From: Microvirga sp. Mcv34
GTDB lineage: Bacteria; Pseudomonadota; Alphaproteobacteria; Rhizobiales; Beijerinckiaceae
Direction: 5' to 3'
NCBI RefSeq assembly: GCF_024519725.1
Contig: NZ_JALJRK010000002.1
Coordinates: 145,314 to 209,313, forward strand
Length of the DNA stretch: 64,000 bases
A program made the position numbers and the translations under genes. Positions 23,950-32,719 of the stretch are shown here, in pieces (the stretch's first letter is position 1; each line of letters opens with the position of its first letter). Below the pieces are notes generated by a model that did not search any database, was not told where the DNA came from, and was given only the letters and a program-made list of their open reading frames with translations.

Positions 23950-25734
23950 GTGAGGCTCAAACCGTCCCGTTTCATCACCTCACTGGCTCCGGCTCTCGTT
24001 CTCGTCGCGGGGATCGTGATCCTGAGTGCCCTCGCGCTGTGGCGCGGCTACCAGGATACGACCCGGCGAGGTGAGGAAATCGCGGGCAATCTCGTCCACG
24101 TTCTCGCAGAACAGTCGCAACGGACCTTCCAGGCGATCGATTTTACGCTGGAGGGCATCCGCGACACCCTGGAAGCCAAGCCCGATCTCCCGCCCAACGA
24201 TCCCCGCTTCCAGGCCGAGCTGAAGGAGCGCGTGAAGGCTTTGCCGTACGTTCGCGGCTTGATCGTGGTCGGGCCGGATGGATTCCTTACCCACGATACG
24301 GGCTATCCCAGGACGCCCCGGGTGAGCGTCGCCGACCGGGATTACTTCAAGATCCATCAGGACGAACCCAACCTGGGCCTCGACATCGGACATCCCATCC
24401 AGAGCCGAGTGGACGGTTCGTGGGTCATCAGCATCAGCCGCCGGATCGACCGGCCGGACGGAAGCTTCGGCGGCGTGGTGGTGGCCGTCGTCGATCCCTT
24501 CCAGTTCGAAAGCTTCTATCGCGGCTTGGCGGTCGGGCGCGACGGGTTCATTGCCCTTCTGCTCCGCGACGGCACGATGCTGGCCCGCAGCCCCGCGTCC
24601 GAGCAGGCGATGGGCAAGTCGTTCATAATCGCGTCCGCGACCTTCCGCTACCTGCCCGAGCGCCCCCATGGCGTCTATTGGTCCGTCAGTCCCGTTGACG
24701 GCATCTCGCGGGTGGTCGGGTACAAGGCTCTCGGCGGCGTTCCGGCGGTCGTTCTCGTCGGATTGGCCAGCGCCTCTGTCTATCGCTCCTGGTATGAATA
24801 TGCCACCGTGGTCGTCGCCACGGTGGCGGTGCTCCTGGGACTGGTAGGTGTCCTATCACTGCTCGTGAGGAGGGGCCGCGAGCGTGAGCGGGCCGAGCAG
24901 GAGCGCCTCGGACGCGCCCAGCGTCTGGAGGCTCTCGGGCACATCGCGGGCGGCATTGCTCACGATTTCGGCAACACCATCCGCATCGTTCAATCCACCT
25001 GCGCGCTCCTCAAGCCTTCTGTGAAGGATGATCCCGACGCCCGCTCCTTGATCAGCGACACGGAGCGCTTTCTCAAGGGCGCAAAAGACATGACCGAGCG
25101 GCTCCTGGCCTTCGCGCGCCGCCAGGAGCTCAAGGCGCGTGCGACGAGAATCGACGAGCGGATCGCGGGCTTCGTATCGATCCTGAATCAGGCCTCGGGC
25201 CCGCGTGCGGCGGTGGAGCTCAAGTTGAACGCCGACGGCGCGGTCTGCCTCCTCGATCCGGTGCAGTTCGAAGCGGCCCTTCTGAATCTCGTTCTCAATG
25301 CCCGGGACGCGATGCCCTATGGCGGGACGATCGTGGTTGAGACCGCCATGATTGCGTCGCCCCGATCACGGGCGGGCCTCCGCCGGTCTTTCCATACGGA
25401 GCGGCCCTGGGTTCAAATCGCCGTGGTCGATTCGGGCATCGGAATGTCCCACACGGTGCTGGAGCAGGCCTTCGATCCGTTCTTCACCACCAAGGGACCA
25501 GGACAGGGCAGCGGCCTCGGCCTCAGCCAAGTGCTGGGCTTCGTGCAGCAGAGTGCCGGCGAGGTGCGACTGGAGAGCAAAGAGGGATGTGGAACGAGAA
25601 TCCGTCTCGTGTTCCCGACGATCCCCGTTGATCGGGATGAGACCAGACCCACAGGGCTTACCCACGTCGGCGAGGAGGCCGCAACGGATCGCCCGCCAGG
25701 CTCAGACCCGGTGCATGGATCAGGTAAAACCTGA
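23950..25734 (+). CDS. Sensor histidine kinase with periplasmic Cache domain
   Basis: Membrane kinase of 594 residues. TM1 (SLAPALVLVAGIVILSALAL) starts near residue 10. Then come about 240 periplasmic residues with a Cache/PDC-type fold (SVADRDYFKIHQ, ISRRIDRPDGSFGGVVVAVV) and TM2 (about residues 282-305). A HisKA domain contains GGIAHDFGNTIRIV, where the usual HDFNN reads HDFGN but the phospho-accepting histidine stays. The HATPase domain (LNARDAMPYGG, DSGIGMS, FFTTKGPGQGSGLGLSQV) is complete. I chose the GTG at 23950 because GGGAGG lies 9 nt upstream and TM1 follows at once. A NarL-type regulator follows 74 bp downstream and is the likely partner. Confidence 0.85.
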   Translation: MRLKPSRFITSLAPALVLVAGIVILSALALWRGYQDTTRRGEEIAGNLVHVLAEQSQRTFQAIDFTLEGIRDTLEAKPDLPPNDPRFQAELKERVKALPYVRGLIVVGPDGFLTHDTGYPRTPRVSVADRDYFKIHQDEPNLGLDIGHPIQSRVDGSWVISISRRIDRPDGSFGGVVVAVVDPFQFESFYRGLAVGRDGFIALLLRDGTMLARSPASEQAMGKSFIIASATFRYLPERPHGVYWSVSPVDGISRVVGYKALGGVPAVVLVGLASASVYRSWYEYATVVVATVAVLLGLVGVLSLLVRRGRERERAEQERLGRAQRLEALGHIAGGIAHDFGNTIRIVQSTCALLKPSVKDDPDARSLISDTERFLKGAKDMTERLLAFARRQELKARATRIDERIAGFVSILNQASGPRAAVELKLNADGAVCLLDPVQFEAALLNLVLNARDAMPYGGTIVVETAMIASPRSRAGLRRSFHTERPWVQIAVVDSGIGMSHTVLEQAFDPFFTTKGPGQGSGLGLSQVLGFVQQSAGEVRLESKEGCGTRIRLVFPTIPVDRDETRPTGLTHVGEEAATDRPPGSDPVHGSGKT

Positions 25735-25742
25735 TTGACGCC

Positions 25743-25758
25743 TCAGGTCCAGACCTGA
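25743..25758. promoter_or_regulatory. 16-bp perfect palindrome between kinase and response regulator
   Basis: TCAGGTC-CA-GACCTGA lies 8 bp after the kinase stop and 50 bp before the regulator's ATG. A further ACCTGA overlaps the kinase stop, giving three ACCTGA/TCAGGT half-sites in about 30 bp. It could be a binding site for the response regulator or a short mRNA hairpin. Confidence 0.4.
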
Positions 25759-25808
25759 TCCTCAAGGTATCCCAGCCAAGTATGATCATCCGTGACCCGG
25801 GAGCGCCC

Positions 25809-26447
25809 ATGACCATCAGAATCCTCATCGCCGACGATCATGCGATCGTGCGCCGCGGTTTGCAGGCGCTGGTGCAGGCGCAGCCCGGCTGGGAGGTCTG
25901 CGGCGGGGCCGACACCGGCCAGAGAGCGGTCGATCTTGCCATCGAGCAGCAGCCGGACGTGGCCATTCTCGATTTTTCCCTGCCGGTGCTCAACGGACTC
26001 GAGGCCACCCGGCATATCCGCGTGGCGAGCCCGAGTACCGAGGTTCTCGTCTACACGATGCACAACAACGAGGATGTCATCAGAGATGTCCTGAAGGCGG
26101 GCGCGAGGGGATACGTGCTGAAGACCGAGGACGACGGCGAGGTCGTCAATGCGGTCAAGGCGCTGCTGCGCAAGAAGCCTTACTTCTCGCCGCAGGTCGC
26201 CGAGACCCTGCTCGACGATTTCCTCAGTTGCGGCAAGGTCACGGCATCTGACACGCTCAGCCCACGCGAGCGCGAGGTGATCCAACTCGTGGCCGAGGGA
26301 CAGACCAACAAGGCCATTGCGGATCGCTGGGCCGTGAGTGTCAAGACGGTCGAGACCCACAGAACCGCCGCGATGCGCAAGCTGAACCTGCGCTCGGGCG
26401 TCGAGCTTGCCCTCTATGCCGTGCGGAACAAGCTCATCGAGCCCTGA
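25809..26447 (+). CDS. NarL/FixJ-type response regulator
   Basis: Two-domain regulator of 212 residues. The receiver (residues 1-120) has the acidic pair D9/D10, phospho-acceptor D55 in VAILDFSLPVLNG and the conserved lysine in GYVLKTEDDG. The C-terminal LuxR-type helix-turn-helix contains LSPREREVIQLVAEGQTNKAIADRW and VSVKTVETHRTAAMRKL. I start at 25809, where GGGAG lies 5-6 nt upstream and the canonical receiver N-terminus begins, not at 25782. It is preceded by the Cache histidine kinase, its probable phosphodonor. NarL-type regulators more often pair with HisKA_3 kinases; FixL/FixJ is the precedent for the combination seen here. Confidence 0.9.
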   Translation: MTIRILIADDHAIVRRGLQALVQAQPGWEVCGGADTGQRAVDLAIEQQPDVAILDFSLPVLNGLEATRHIRVASPSTEVLVYTMHNNEDVIRDVLKAGARGYVLKTEDDGEVVNAVKALLRKKPYFSPQVAETLLDDFLSCGKVTASDTLSPREREVIQLVAEGQTNKAIADRWAVSVKTVETHRTAAMRKLNLRSGVELALYAVRNKLIEP

Positions 26448-26571
26448 TCGTCCTTTGGGTGCTCCGGTCAATCCTGACCCTCCCTCGGGTCATCACCCGA
26501 TTTCAATTCTGCGCAGGACGCTGTTTGCTGAACCAACGCGCAGACGGAATGACAGGACGGCAGTGGGAGGA

Positions 26572-26790
26572 ATGGGTTTGAGTCGGATCTGCCGTCGCGT
26601 GTTTCATGCCTGGCGAACGGCGTCGGCACGGATCGACCAAGCGATCCTCAATGAGGCGGCGAAGGATGCGACAAAAACTGAAAGCCCTGCGGGCACCAGA
26701 ACTCCATCGCACGAAAGACCGGCCCAGAGACCAGCTGCATCCGGTGCCGGTGACGATACGCTGGACCAGGACGGATCCCGAGGAAATTGA
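26572..26790 (+). CDS. Possible small protein, unknown function
   Basis: A 72-codon frame with a very good ribosome site (GGGAGGA next to the ATG). The product begins MGLSRICRRVFHAWRTASAR, a basic amphipathic helix, and ends in a low-complexity hydrophilic tail. It overlaps nothing better supported, but I recognise no family. Coding potential is uncertain because frames on this GC-rich DNA stay open by chance. Confidence 0.35.
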   Translation: MGLSRICRRVFHAWRTASARIDQAILNEAAKDATKTESPAGTRTPSHERPAQRPAASGAGDDTLDQDGSRGN

Positions 26791-26857
26791 GCAAGGGATC
26801 ATCCGCGCGTATGTCCGGCTTGCCTGCACGTCGAATGAACGGCAGGGTTCGCGAACC

Positions 26858-27076
26858 ATGACCGTGATCCGGGTCGGGGCGATGGAGGCGCGGCTGACCG
26901 AGGTGGCGTCGGAAGCCTGGCCTTTCGGGATGCCGTCGTTCTGGCTGGAAATCTATTCTCACGCCAGCGGCTCCGTTGTCGCAAGTCGTGGGTGCTCTGC
27001 GTTCGACGAGAGCGAGATCGCCGCAGCCGTGGAGCTGATTGCCAGGGCGGGCGAGCGCATTCGGGTCGATCACTGA
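26858..27076 (+). CDS. Small conserved-looking hypothetical protein
   Basis: A 72-residue frame starting MTVIRVGAMEARLTEVASE with a compact alpha/beta look (PSFWLEIYSHASGSVVASRG; DESEIAAAVELIARAGERI). An AGGG element lies about 10 nt upstream. The same frame is open further upstream to 26606, but that part is Arg-rich and unconvincing. No function can be given. It lies between two-component genes and a second small ORF. Confidence 0.45.
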   Translation: MTVIRVGAMEARLTEVASEAWPFGMPSFWLEIYSHASGSVVASRGCSAFDESEIAAAVELIARAGERIRVDH

Positions 27077-27120
27077 CCGGTTTCCAAGGGGGCGAACAAT
27101 CTTCAAACAGGAGCAGCGCG

Positions 27121-27282
27121 ATGTTGAAGCTTCCGATGCATGGATTTGCCAAGCGTGTGGATGATGTCGTGACGAGAGCCGAAAGCATTCTGCAAGCTCG
27201 GCAGCATGTCTTGTTCAAGGGCCAATCTCCCGCGAACCCGCCGAACCTGAAGAAGCCAGACCAGCATGATAAGCCGAAGTAG
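27121..27282 (+). CDS. Small protein of 53 residues, unknown function
   Basis: The frame starts MLKLPMHGFAKRVDDVVTRA, an amphipathic helical start, and ends in a Pro/Lys-rich tail (PANPPNLKKPDQHDKPK). A clear AGGAG ribosome site sits 8 nt before the ATG, which is the main support. It lies 44 bp after the preceding small ORF and 68 bp before the stand-alone receiver gene, so it may share their transcript. No recognised family. Confidence 0.45.
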   Translation: MLKLPMHGFAKRVDDVVTRAESILQARQHVLFKGQSPANPPNLKKPDQHDKPK

Positions 27283-27350
27283 CTCACACAAGGCGGGTCA
27301 TGCATGTCTCGCCTCTCTTCCTCCGCAGTTAGACAGTGTGTTGAGTCAGA

Positions 27351-27815
27351 ATGAGCATTGATCGCCCCCTGCGCATCATGATCGTCGAAGACGAAGCCTT
27401 GCTCCTTATGGAACTGGAAATGTTCCTGGAAAGCGAGGGACATCAAGTCGTGGGCACGGCCACATCGTATCGTGAGGCCGCGGACGTGTCCAAGGAAGTC
27501 CATGCCGACCTCGCGCTCGTCGATATCCATCTCACCGACGGGCCGGTCGGCGTCGAGCTGGGGCGCTACATCACGCAGAACACCGGCACGGCCGTGGTGT
27601 TCATGACCGCCAATGTGAAGCGCATCCCGGAGGACTTCTCCGGCGCGATCGGCGTCATCGCGAAGCCCTACACGAATGCGGGCCTCAGGGCGGCCCTGCA
27701 CTACCTCGTCAGCGCGGTCCGTAGCCCTCCACCGAAAGCTGTGCCGCCGTTGAGCCTGTCCCTTGCTCCGCACTTCGAGGAGCAATGGGTAGATCCACAG
27801 AGTCCCGACAAGTAA
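27351..27815 (+). CDS. Stand-alone response-regulator receiver protein
   Basis: Single receiver domain of 154 residues: acidic pocket in IMIVEDEALLLMELE, phospho-acceptor D58 in LALVDIHLTDGPVG, the T/A switch in VVFMTANV and lysine in VIAKPYTN. A Pro-rich tail replaces an output domain. The sequence style (EDEALL, LVDIHL.DG) resembles receivers that work with HWE-type kinases or as phosphate sinks in alphaproteobacterial stress signalling. No output domain or kinase is fused; a partner could be the upstream kinase. It is followed by a 234-bp gap in which I see no gene. Confidence 0.85.
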   Translation: MSIDRPLRIMIVEDEALLLMELEMFLESEGHQVVGTATSYREAADVSKEVHADLALVDIHLTDGPVGVELGRYITQNTGTAVVFMTANVKRIPEDFSGAIGVIAKPYTNAGLRAALHYLVSAVRSPPPKAVPPLSLSLAPHFEEQWVDPQSPDK

Positions 27816-28049
27816 CGCTTGTAGGACGTAAGAGCCGGTTATGGATCGCGATGTCGTTGACGGCCTGTCGCAGCATCAGACAGACCGGTGCACGATGTCA
27901 CATTAAGTCAGGTATGAGAGGGCGGCGTGCAGTTGGATCGGCATGAATCACCGGGCCGAGAACTCACATGTGCCACTGCGAAATCGGGAGCGGACCACGC
28001 AAGGGCGTGACGTCAACGCAATCAAAGGGGGGAGTGGTTTGCTAAACGA

Positions 28050-28856
28050 TCAGTCCATCCCGAGAAGATGATAAATACGCTTGGTATAGGCGCCAAACGG
28101 CTCCGTTGTTTTCACGTCGAGCGTGCGCGGCGAAGGCAGCGCGATGTCGAAGTAGTCTGCCATGCGCGCGGGCCCTGCCGTTAGCACCGCGCAGCGTGAT
28201 CCAAGGAATACGGCTTCCTGAATAGAATGGGTCACGAAGACGATCGTCTTCGAGCTTTGCTGCCAGATCCGCAGCATCTCAAGATTCATCTTCTCACGAG
28301 TCAAGGCATCGAGCGCACCAAAGGGCTCATCCATCAAGATGAGCTTGGGGTCGTGCACCAGAGCCCGCGCGATAGAAGCGCGCTGCTGCATGCCGCCCGA
28401 CAGTTCGTACGGATACTTGCTCTCGAAACCCTGCAGACCGACCATGTTGAGCAGGTCGCGAGCGCGCTCCTTCGCTTCCCGATTGGGAAGTCCGAGGATT
28501 TCCGCCGGCAGGATCACGTTCTCCAGGATGGTTCTCCACTTCAGCAGAAGCGCCTGCTGGAAGACCATGCCCACGTCGCGCCCCGGCGTGAAGGTGGAGG
28601 CGCTCGTCCCGATCCTTACCTCCCCGTCATCGGCATCGTGAAGACCGGCGAGGATTCTAAGGAGGGTACTCTTGCCGCACCCGCTGGGGCCGACAAGGGA
28701 CACCATGTCTCCTTCCGCGATGTCCATCGTCACATCGGACACAGCGACGAATTCGTGCCCTCCTGTGCGGTAGACTTTGCGCACATTGCGGAGGCGGATC
28801 ATCGGATCGGTTTCGTTCCCGATCCGCGTCGGGTCCGGGGCAAGAGCGCTCATCAT
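28050..28856 (-). CDS. NitT/TauT-type ABC importer ATPase
   Basis: Cytoplasmic ATPase of 268 residues of the nitrate/sulfonate/taurine class. Walker A is GPSGCGKST, the signature is LSGGMQQRASIARAL, Walker B is LILMDEPFGALD and the switch histidine is in VFVTHSIQEAVFL. I start at the ATG at 28856, which overlaps the stop of the DapA-like gene as ATGA; a GTG at 28865 is possible. It is the last gene of the operon running from the permease gene and supplies energy for that permease and the divergent binding protein. Confidence 0.92.
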   Translation of the reverse strand: MMSALAPDPTRIGNETDPMIRLRNVRKVYRTGGHEFVAVSDVTMDIAEGDMVSLVGPSGCGKSTLLRILAGLHDADDGEVRIGTSASTFTPGRDVGMVFQQALLLKWRTILENVILPAEILGLPNREAKERARDLLNMVGLQGFESKYPYELSGGMQQRASIARALVHDPKLILMDEPFGALDALTREKMNLEMLRIWQQSSKTIVFVTHSIQEAVFLGSRCAVLTAGPARMADYFDIALPSPRTLDVKTTEPFGAYTKRIYHLLGMD

Positions 28857-29914
28857 GCCAGCCACCTGTGCAGGTTCTCAGCAACGAAGGAATCGTCCGA
28901 CAGGTCGGCATGGTCGCGGCTCACCCGGTCGATTTCCTCCACTTGTCCGGGGCTCAGACTCTCATGCGGATCGATGCACCAGATGCCTTCGAGCAGGCCC
29001 TGGCGGCGCAGGATCTCGTGGCAGCCGGCGATGCAGCCATGAAAGTCATGGGCGACGTCGAAGAAGGCCGAGTTGCAATCGGTCACTCTGGAATCGAGCG
29101 CGAGGATCTCCGGCGCAAGGGGGCCCGCTTCGACGGCCTTTTGAAGCTGATCCAGCATCCGGACGGCGTTGCGCGTCCAGACGGACCAATGGCCGAGCAA
29201 TCCGCCCTTGAAGCGGACGATCACCGGCTTCCGGTCACGCATGACGGTAAACGGCGTCACCAGATCGAGCACGATGTGATCGTCGTTCCCCGTGTAAAGC
29301 GTCACGCGCTCCTCGGCACGCGCCGCCACCACACCGCGCACCACGTCCAGGGTCCGATAGCGGTTGAAGGGCGCTACCTTGATCGCAATGACGTTCTCGA
29401 TCGCGGCGAACTGTTCCCAGAAGACTGCATCCAACGACATGCCGCCCACGGCAGGCTGCAGGTAGAAGCCAACGAGGGGGATTTCTTCGGCGACGCGGCG
29501 GCAATGGGCGATGATCTCGTCGGTGCTTGCCCCCTTGAGGGCGGAGAGGCTCAGCAGGCCTGCGTGGTAGCCGAGACGGACGGCGGTCTGCGCCTCTGCG
29601 ACGGCCTGCTCTGTCTTGCCGCAGATGCCGGCCACCATCACGAGAGGGCGGTCCGCCCATGCCTTGCTGTCTTCCATGGCGGCGGCGAGAACCGGCTCAT
29701 AGAGGCCGATTTCTCGGATGGCGAACTGCGTCGTGTGCACGCCCACCGCAAGGCCTCCGACACCTGAATCGACGTAGTAGCGGGTCAGCGCACGCTGCCG
29801 TCGGCGGTCAAACCGACGTTCAGCATCAAGAGCCAGGGGATGCGCCGGGATGGCGACGCCCCTGCGGATCATGCCGAGAATCTCCGGTGGAAGTTGGGAG
29901 TGGTGCAGGGCCAT
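28853..29914 (-). CDS. DapA-family (DHDPS/NAL) aldolase-type enzyme
   Basis: TIM-barrel class I aldolase-superfamily protein of 353 residues, longer than DapA (about 290). The Schiff-base lysine is in VIAIKVAPFNRYRT, and the catalytic tyrosine is likely that of GFYLQPAVGG, so the active site looks intact. The N-terminal region (VGVHTTQFAI) replaces the usual TTGE motif, which suggests a substrate other than aspartate semialdehyde and probably a retro-aldol or dehydratase reaction in catabolism. It lies between the GNAT and ATPase genes. GAGAGGA precedes the ATG. It overlaps the next gene by 4 bp. Confidence 0.8.
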   Translation of the reverse strand: MALHHSQLPPEILGMIRRGVAIPAHPLALDAERRFDRRRQRALTRYYVDSGVGGLAVGVHTTQFAIREIGLYEPVLAAAMEDSKAWADRPLVMVAGICGKTEQAVAEAQTAVRLGYHAGLLSLSALKGASTDEIIAHCRRVAEEIPLVGFYLQPAVGGMSLDAVFWEQFAAIENVIAIKVAPFNRYRTLDVVRGVVAARAEERVTLYTGNDDHIVLDLVTPFTVMRDRKPVIVRFKGGLLGHWSVWTRNAVRMLDQLQKAVEAGPLAPEILALDSRVTDCNSAFFDVAHDFHGCIAGCHEILRRQGLLEGIWCIDPHESLSPGQVEEIDRVSRDHADLSDDSFVAENLHRWLA

Positions 29915-29943
29915 GCGGGTCGTCCTCTCAGCAGGCGGAATGA

Positions 29944-30789
29944 TTAGCCGAATTCGGGTCCGACGGCGGCAAAGAGCCGGCGGGGATCACCGAACGGTGT
30001 CGAACGGTTCTGCGCCATGCGCAGGAATGGCCGTTGGATCGAGAACCCTCTGTCCTTCAACACACGCGCGAGCTCCGGGTGAGCATCGATCACGTCGATG
30101 AAGACCGGGCCTTCGACCAGATCGAGCGCGGCCTCGAGAAGCTCCCCAGCCTGTGTCTCGGTCCGGGCGATGACGGGTCCCAACTGCGTCGCCAGCCTTC
30201 CGGGCCGGGCCAGCACGCAGCCTGACCCGTCGTCCGTCGCGAGAGCGAGCCGTGGCGCTCTTCGAAGCAGAGACGTCAGCAGGGCAGGGCGCTCGGCTCC
30301 GAAGGCCACGGCATCGGATGCGACGAGAGCCGCCACGTCGCTTTCGCGCAGCAGCCTCATTCCCGGACGCATCCTGCCCGTGTTGCCGCCTTGTCCCTGC
30401 CAGCGCGACAGATCGAAGTGAGGCTCGAACCCCAGGGGGCGATAGACGGTTTCTCCGGCAGGTGTCGCGTCCAGAACCGGCACAAGGCCTTTGCTCCGCA
30501 CCTCCTGCATGCAGGCTTGGAGGATGCGTGTGCCGAGCCCCTGCCGCCGGTGCGAGGCGGCGACCAGGACCATGCCGATCCACGCGAACCCGCCCGGATA
30601 AGGGAGGGTCGCCCCCGTGGCGACGGGCTGCCCGCCATCGCCCAGCAGGGCGAAGACCTTGCCGTGCCCGATGAAGAAGGACCAATCATCCGGAAGCTGG
30701 TTCCAGCCGGCTTCCCCTGACAGGGCCATGCAGCCTTCGATCAGGCCTTCATCGATCGGTTGTGGACGGAGGTGCTCAATAGGCGCCAT
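29944..30789 (-). CDS. GNAT-family N-acetyltransferase
   Basis: Protein of 281 residues with an N-terminal GNAT domain. The acetyl-CoA loop is in [21 protein letters not shown] (R/Q-x-x-G-x-G/A at about residues 81-86), and [16 protein letters not shown] is the typical late strand. The C-terminal 130 residues form a second, weaker GNAT-like half ([40 protein letters not shown]), as in two-domain acetyltransferases. It overlaps the upstream oxidoreductase gene by 14 bp and is followed 29 bp later by the DapA-like gene. Its role in the cluster is unknown; it might acetylate a catabolic intermediate or detoxify the substrate. Confidence 0.82.
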   Translation of the reverse strand: MAPIEHLRPQPIDEGLIEGCMALSGEAGWNQLPDDWSFFIGHGKVFALLGDGGQPVATGATLPYPGGFAWIGMVLVAASHRRQGLGTRILQACMQEVRSKGLVPVLDATPAGETVYRPLGFEPHFDLSRWQGQGGNTGRMRPGMRLLRESDVAALVASDAVAFGAERPALLTSLLRRAPRLALATDDGSGCVLARPGRLATQLGPVIARTETQAGELLEAALDLVEGPVFIDVIDAHPELARVLKDRGFSIQRPFLRMAQNRSTPFGDPRRLFAAVGPEFG

Positions 30790-31819
30790 CGCGGGTCTCG
30801 AAATGCGTCGGCTTGCCGAGGCTCGGGCGATCGCGGGCGACCCACTCGGCGACCCAGTCGATCATGCGATTGAGCGGAACGGAGGGATAGCCGAACAGCC
30901 CGGAAGCCTGCGCCGTGTTCACGAGCCAAGCGGTTGGCGCCTCCTGCCCGACGATCTGAGGCGCTTTTCCGAGGCGCTCGCCGAAAGCCTTCGCAAGCCA
31001 GCGGATGGACGTGGTTTCGGGACCAGACACGTTGATCGGGCTGGTCGGGTCCGTCGCATGGCGCAGGCACCGCAGGGCCTGGGCATTCGCATCACCCTGC
31101 CAGATGACGTTGACATGGCCCATAGTGACGTCCACCGGCTCGTTGTCGCGAACCTTCTGGGCCACGTCGAACAGAACGCCGTAGCGAAGATCGATGGCGT
31201 AGCTCAACCGGAACAGCCGGCCGGGTGTTTTGTAGATCTGGGAGAAGTGCTCGAAGATCCGCTCGCGGCCGATGCAGGAGAATGCATACTCGCCCGGCGG
31301 GTTCAGGACGCTGTCCTCCGTCGCGCCCTGGCTGCCGATGCCGACGAACGGGTACACGCAGGCCGTCGAAAACGCGACGATCCGGGACTCGCGGAAAGCT
31401 TCGGCCACGAGCCCGGGCACATGGACGTTCATGGCCCAGGTGAGGGCCTGATTGCCCTGAGCGCCGAACTTGCGCCCGGCCATGAAGATCACATTGCGCG
31501 TCTTCGGCAGGCTTTCGACGGCCGCGCGATCCGTGAGATCGCAGGAGATCGTCTCGATGCCATGGGCCTCGAGGCTGTCGCGCAGGCCCGGTTCGCTGAA
31601 GCGGGCCACGCCGATCACCCGCTTGTCGGGTGCCGCGTTGCGGGCGAGGCGCGCAAGGGTCGGGCCCATCTTGCCGCCGACGCCCAGGATCATGATGTCA
31701 CCGTCGATGGCCGCCAGATCCCTTGCCAGCGCGCGCGTCGGTACTGCCATGAAGGCATCCACGTCTTCAGGGGTATCGAACCCCATGGGCCAGGAGCCGT
31801 CTTCGAGCCAAGTAGTCAT
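30776..31819 (-). CDS. NAD(P)-dependent epimerase/dehydratase-like oxidoreductase
   Basis: Extended-SDR-like protein of 347 residues. The Rossmann nucleotide motif [15 protein letters not shown] lies near residues 45-60, followed by [11 protein letters not shown] and the strand [13 protein letters not shown]. The usual YxxxK pair is not evident: the expected position reads [15 protein letters not shown], so chemistry may differ from classical epimerases. The start at 31819 forms an ATGA overlap with the permease stop. The frame continues open upstream, but only as a shadow of the permease gene. It lies in the operon between permease and GNAT. The substrate is unknown. Confidence 0.78.
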   Translation of the reverse strand: MTTWLEDGSWPMGFDTPEDVDAFMAVPTRALARDLAAIDGDIMILGVGGKMGPTLARLARNAAPDKRVIGVARFSEPGLRDSLEAHGIETISCDLTDRAAVESLPKTRNVIFMAGRKFGAQGNQALTWAMNVHVPGLVAEAFRESRIVAFSTACVYPFVGIGSQGATEDSVLNPPGEYAFSCIGRERIFEHFSQIYKTPGRLFRLSYAIDLRYGVLFDVAQKVRDNEPVDVTMGHVNVIWQGDANAQALRCLRHATDPTSPINVSGPETTSIRWLAKAFGERLGKAPQIVGQEAPTAWLVNTAQASGLFGYPSVPLNRMIDWVAEWVARDRPSLGKPTHFETRDGAY

Positions 31820-32631
31820 TTCATCCTCGCGTCTTTGGGAACCCACAGGTGCTCCATCACCATGACGATGAGGTACAGCGCGATGCCGAGGAGCGTGAGC
31901 AGAACGACGGCCATGAACATGGCGGGCGTGTCGAGCGAGGCCTGGACCTGGATCATCAGGTAGCCGAGGCCGCGCTCGGAGGCGATGAACTCGCCGACGA
32001 CTGCGCCGGCAACGGCCAGGATGGCCGCGACCTTCATGCCGGAAAAGATGTAGGGCAGGGAGCCCGGAAGCTGGATGTAGCGGAAGGCCTGCCAGCGCGA
32101 GCCCTTGAGGGAGCGCACAAGGTCGAGAATGTCCGGCTCCACTTCGTTCAGGCCGCGCACCGTCGTGAGAAGGATCGGGAAGAAGCAGAGCGTGAACGTG
32201 ATCAGGATGTTCGTGCTGATGCCGTAGCTGAACCAGACGATCACCAGGGGACCAAGGGCCACCTTCGGGATCATGTTGAGCGTCACCAGCAGGGGGAATA
32301 CCAGCAGCGTCAGGATCCGCGACCAGGAGAACAGGAGCGCGAGAACGACGCCGAGCACCACGGACAGGGCGTAGCCGCCGAATATCTCGGCTGCGGTCAC
32401 CAGCGTGTTCTCGACCCAGCTGTAATTGGGCTTGGCCAAGGAGGCGAGGATCGCCGTCGGGGCAGGCAGGATGAAGGAGGGGACCAGGAAAATGGTGACG
32501 ATCACCTGCCAGAGGACGATGATCCCAATGTGCACGGCCGCGATGGTGAGCCACCTCCTGCCGGTAGCGGACACGAACTTGCCGGGAGCAGGTTCAACAC
32601 GGACCGTGGCAGTCTGGACGCTGCTCGTCAT
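31816..32631 (-). CDS. NitT/TauT-type ABC importer permease
   Basis: Inner-membrane permease of 271 residues with six helices: [20 protein letters not shown], a central block around [13 protein letters not shown], and [21 protein letters not shown] at the end. The EAA-type loop [30 protein letters not shown] matches the SsuC/TauC/ThiX family. It is the first gene of the minus-strand operon; its start lies 58 bp from a GTTGAT/ATCAAC operator that is also found on the other side of the tetR gene. Confidence 0.92.
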   Translation of the reverse strand: MTSSVQTATVRVEPAPGKFVSATGRRWLTIAAVHIGIIVLWQVIVTIFLVPSFILPAPTAILASLAKPNYSWVENTLVTAAEIFGGYALSVVLGVVLALLFSWSRILTLLVFPLLVTLNMIPKVALGPLVIVWFSYGISTNILITFTLCFFPILLTTVRGLNEVEPDILDLVRSLKGSRWQAFRYIQLPGSLPYIFSGMKVAAILAVAGAVVGEFIASERGLGYLMIQVQASLDTPAMFMAVVLLTLLGIALYLIVMVMEHLWVPKDARMK

Positions 32632-32688
32632 GAGAAGCTTCTCCCGTTTCCGTCAGGTGAAGGAAGGCTAGCTCACCCTAGGCCGCTA

Positions 32689-32710
32689 ATCAACTATCTG
32701 GTTGGTTGAT
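32689..32710. promoter_or_regulatory. TetR operator candidate, permease side
   Basis: The inverted repeat ATCAAC...GTTGAT spans 22 bp. Its reverse strand reads ATCAACCAACCAGATAGTTG, sharing ATCAACCAACCAG and ATAGTTGAT with the element at 33406-33435. It lies between the tetR stop and the permease start. Confidence 0.6.
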
Positions 32711-32719
32711 AAAGTGCGA

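Noticed and set aside
30776..32554. Apparent 592-codon fusion of permease shadow and oxidoreductase
   Set aside because: The first 240 codons are an out-of-frame reading of the permease gene; the real gene starts at 31819 with an ATGA overlap.
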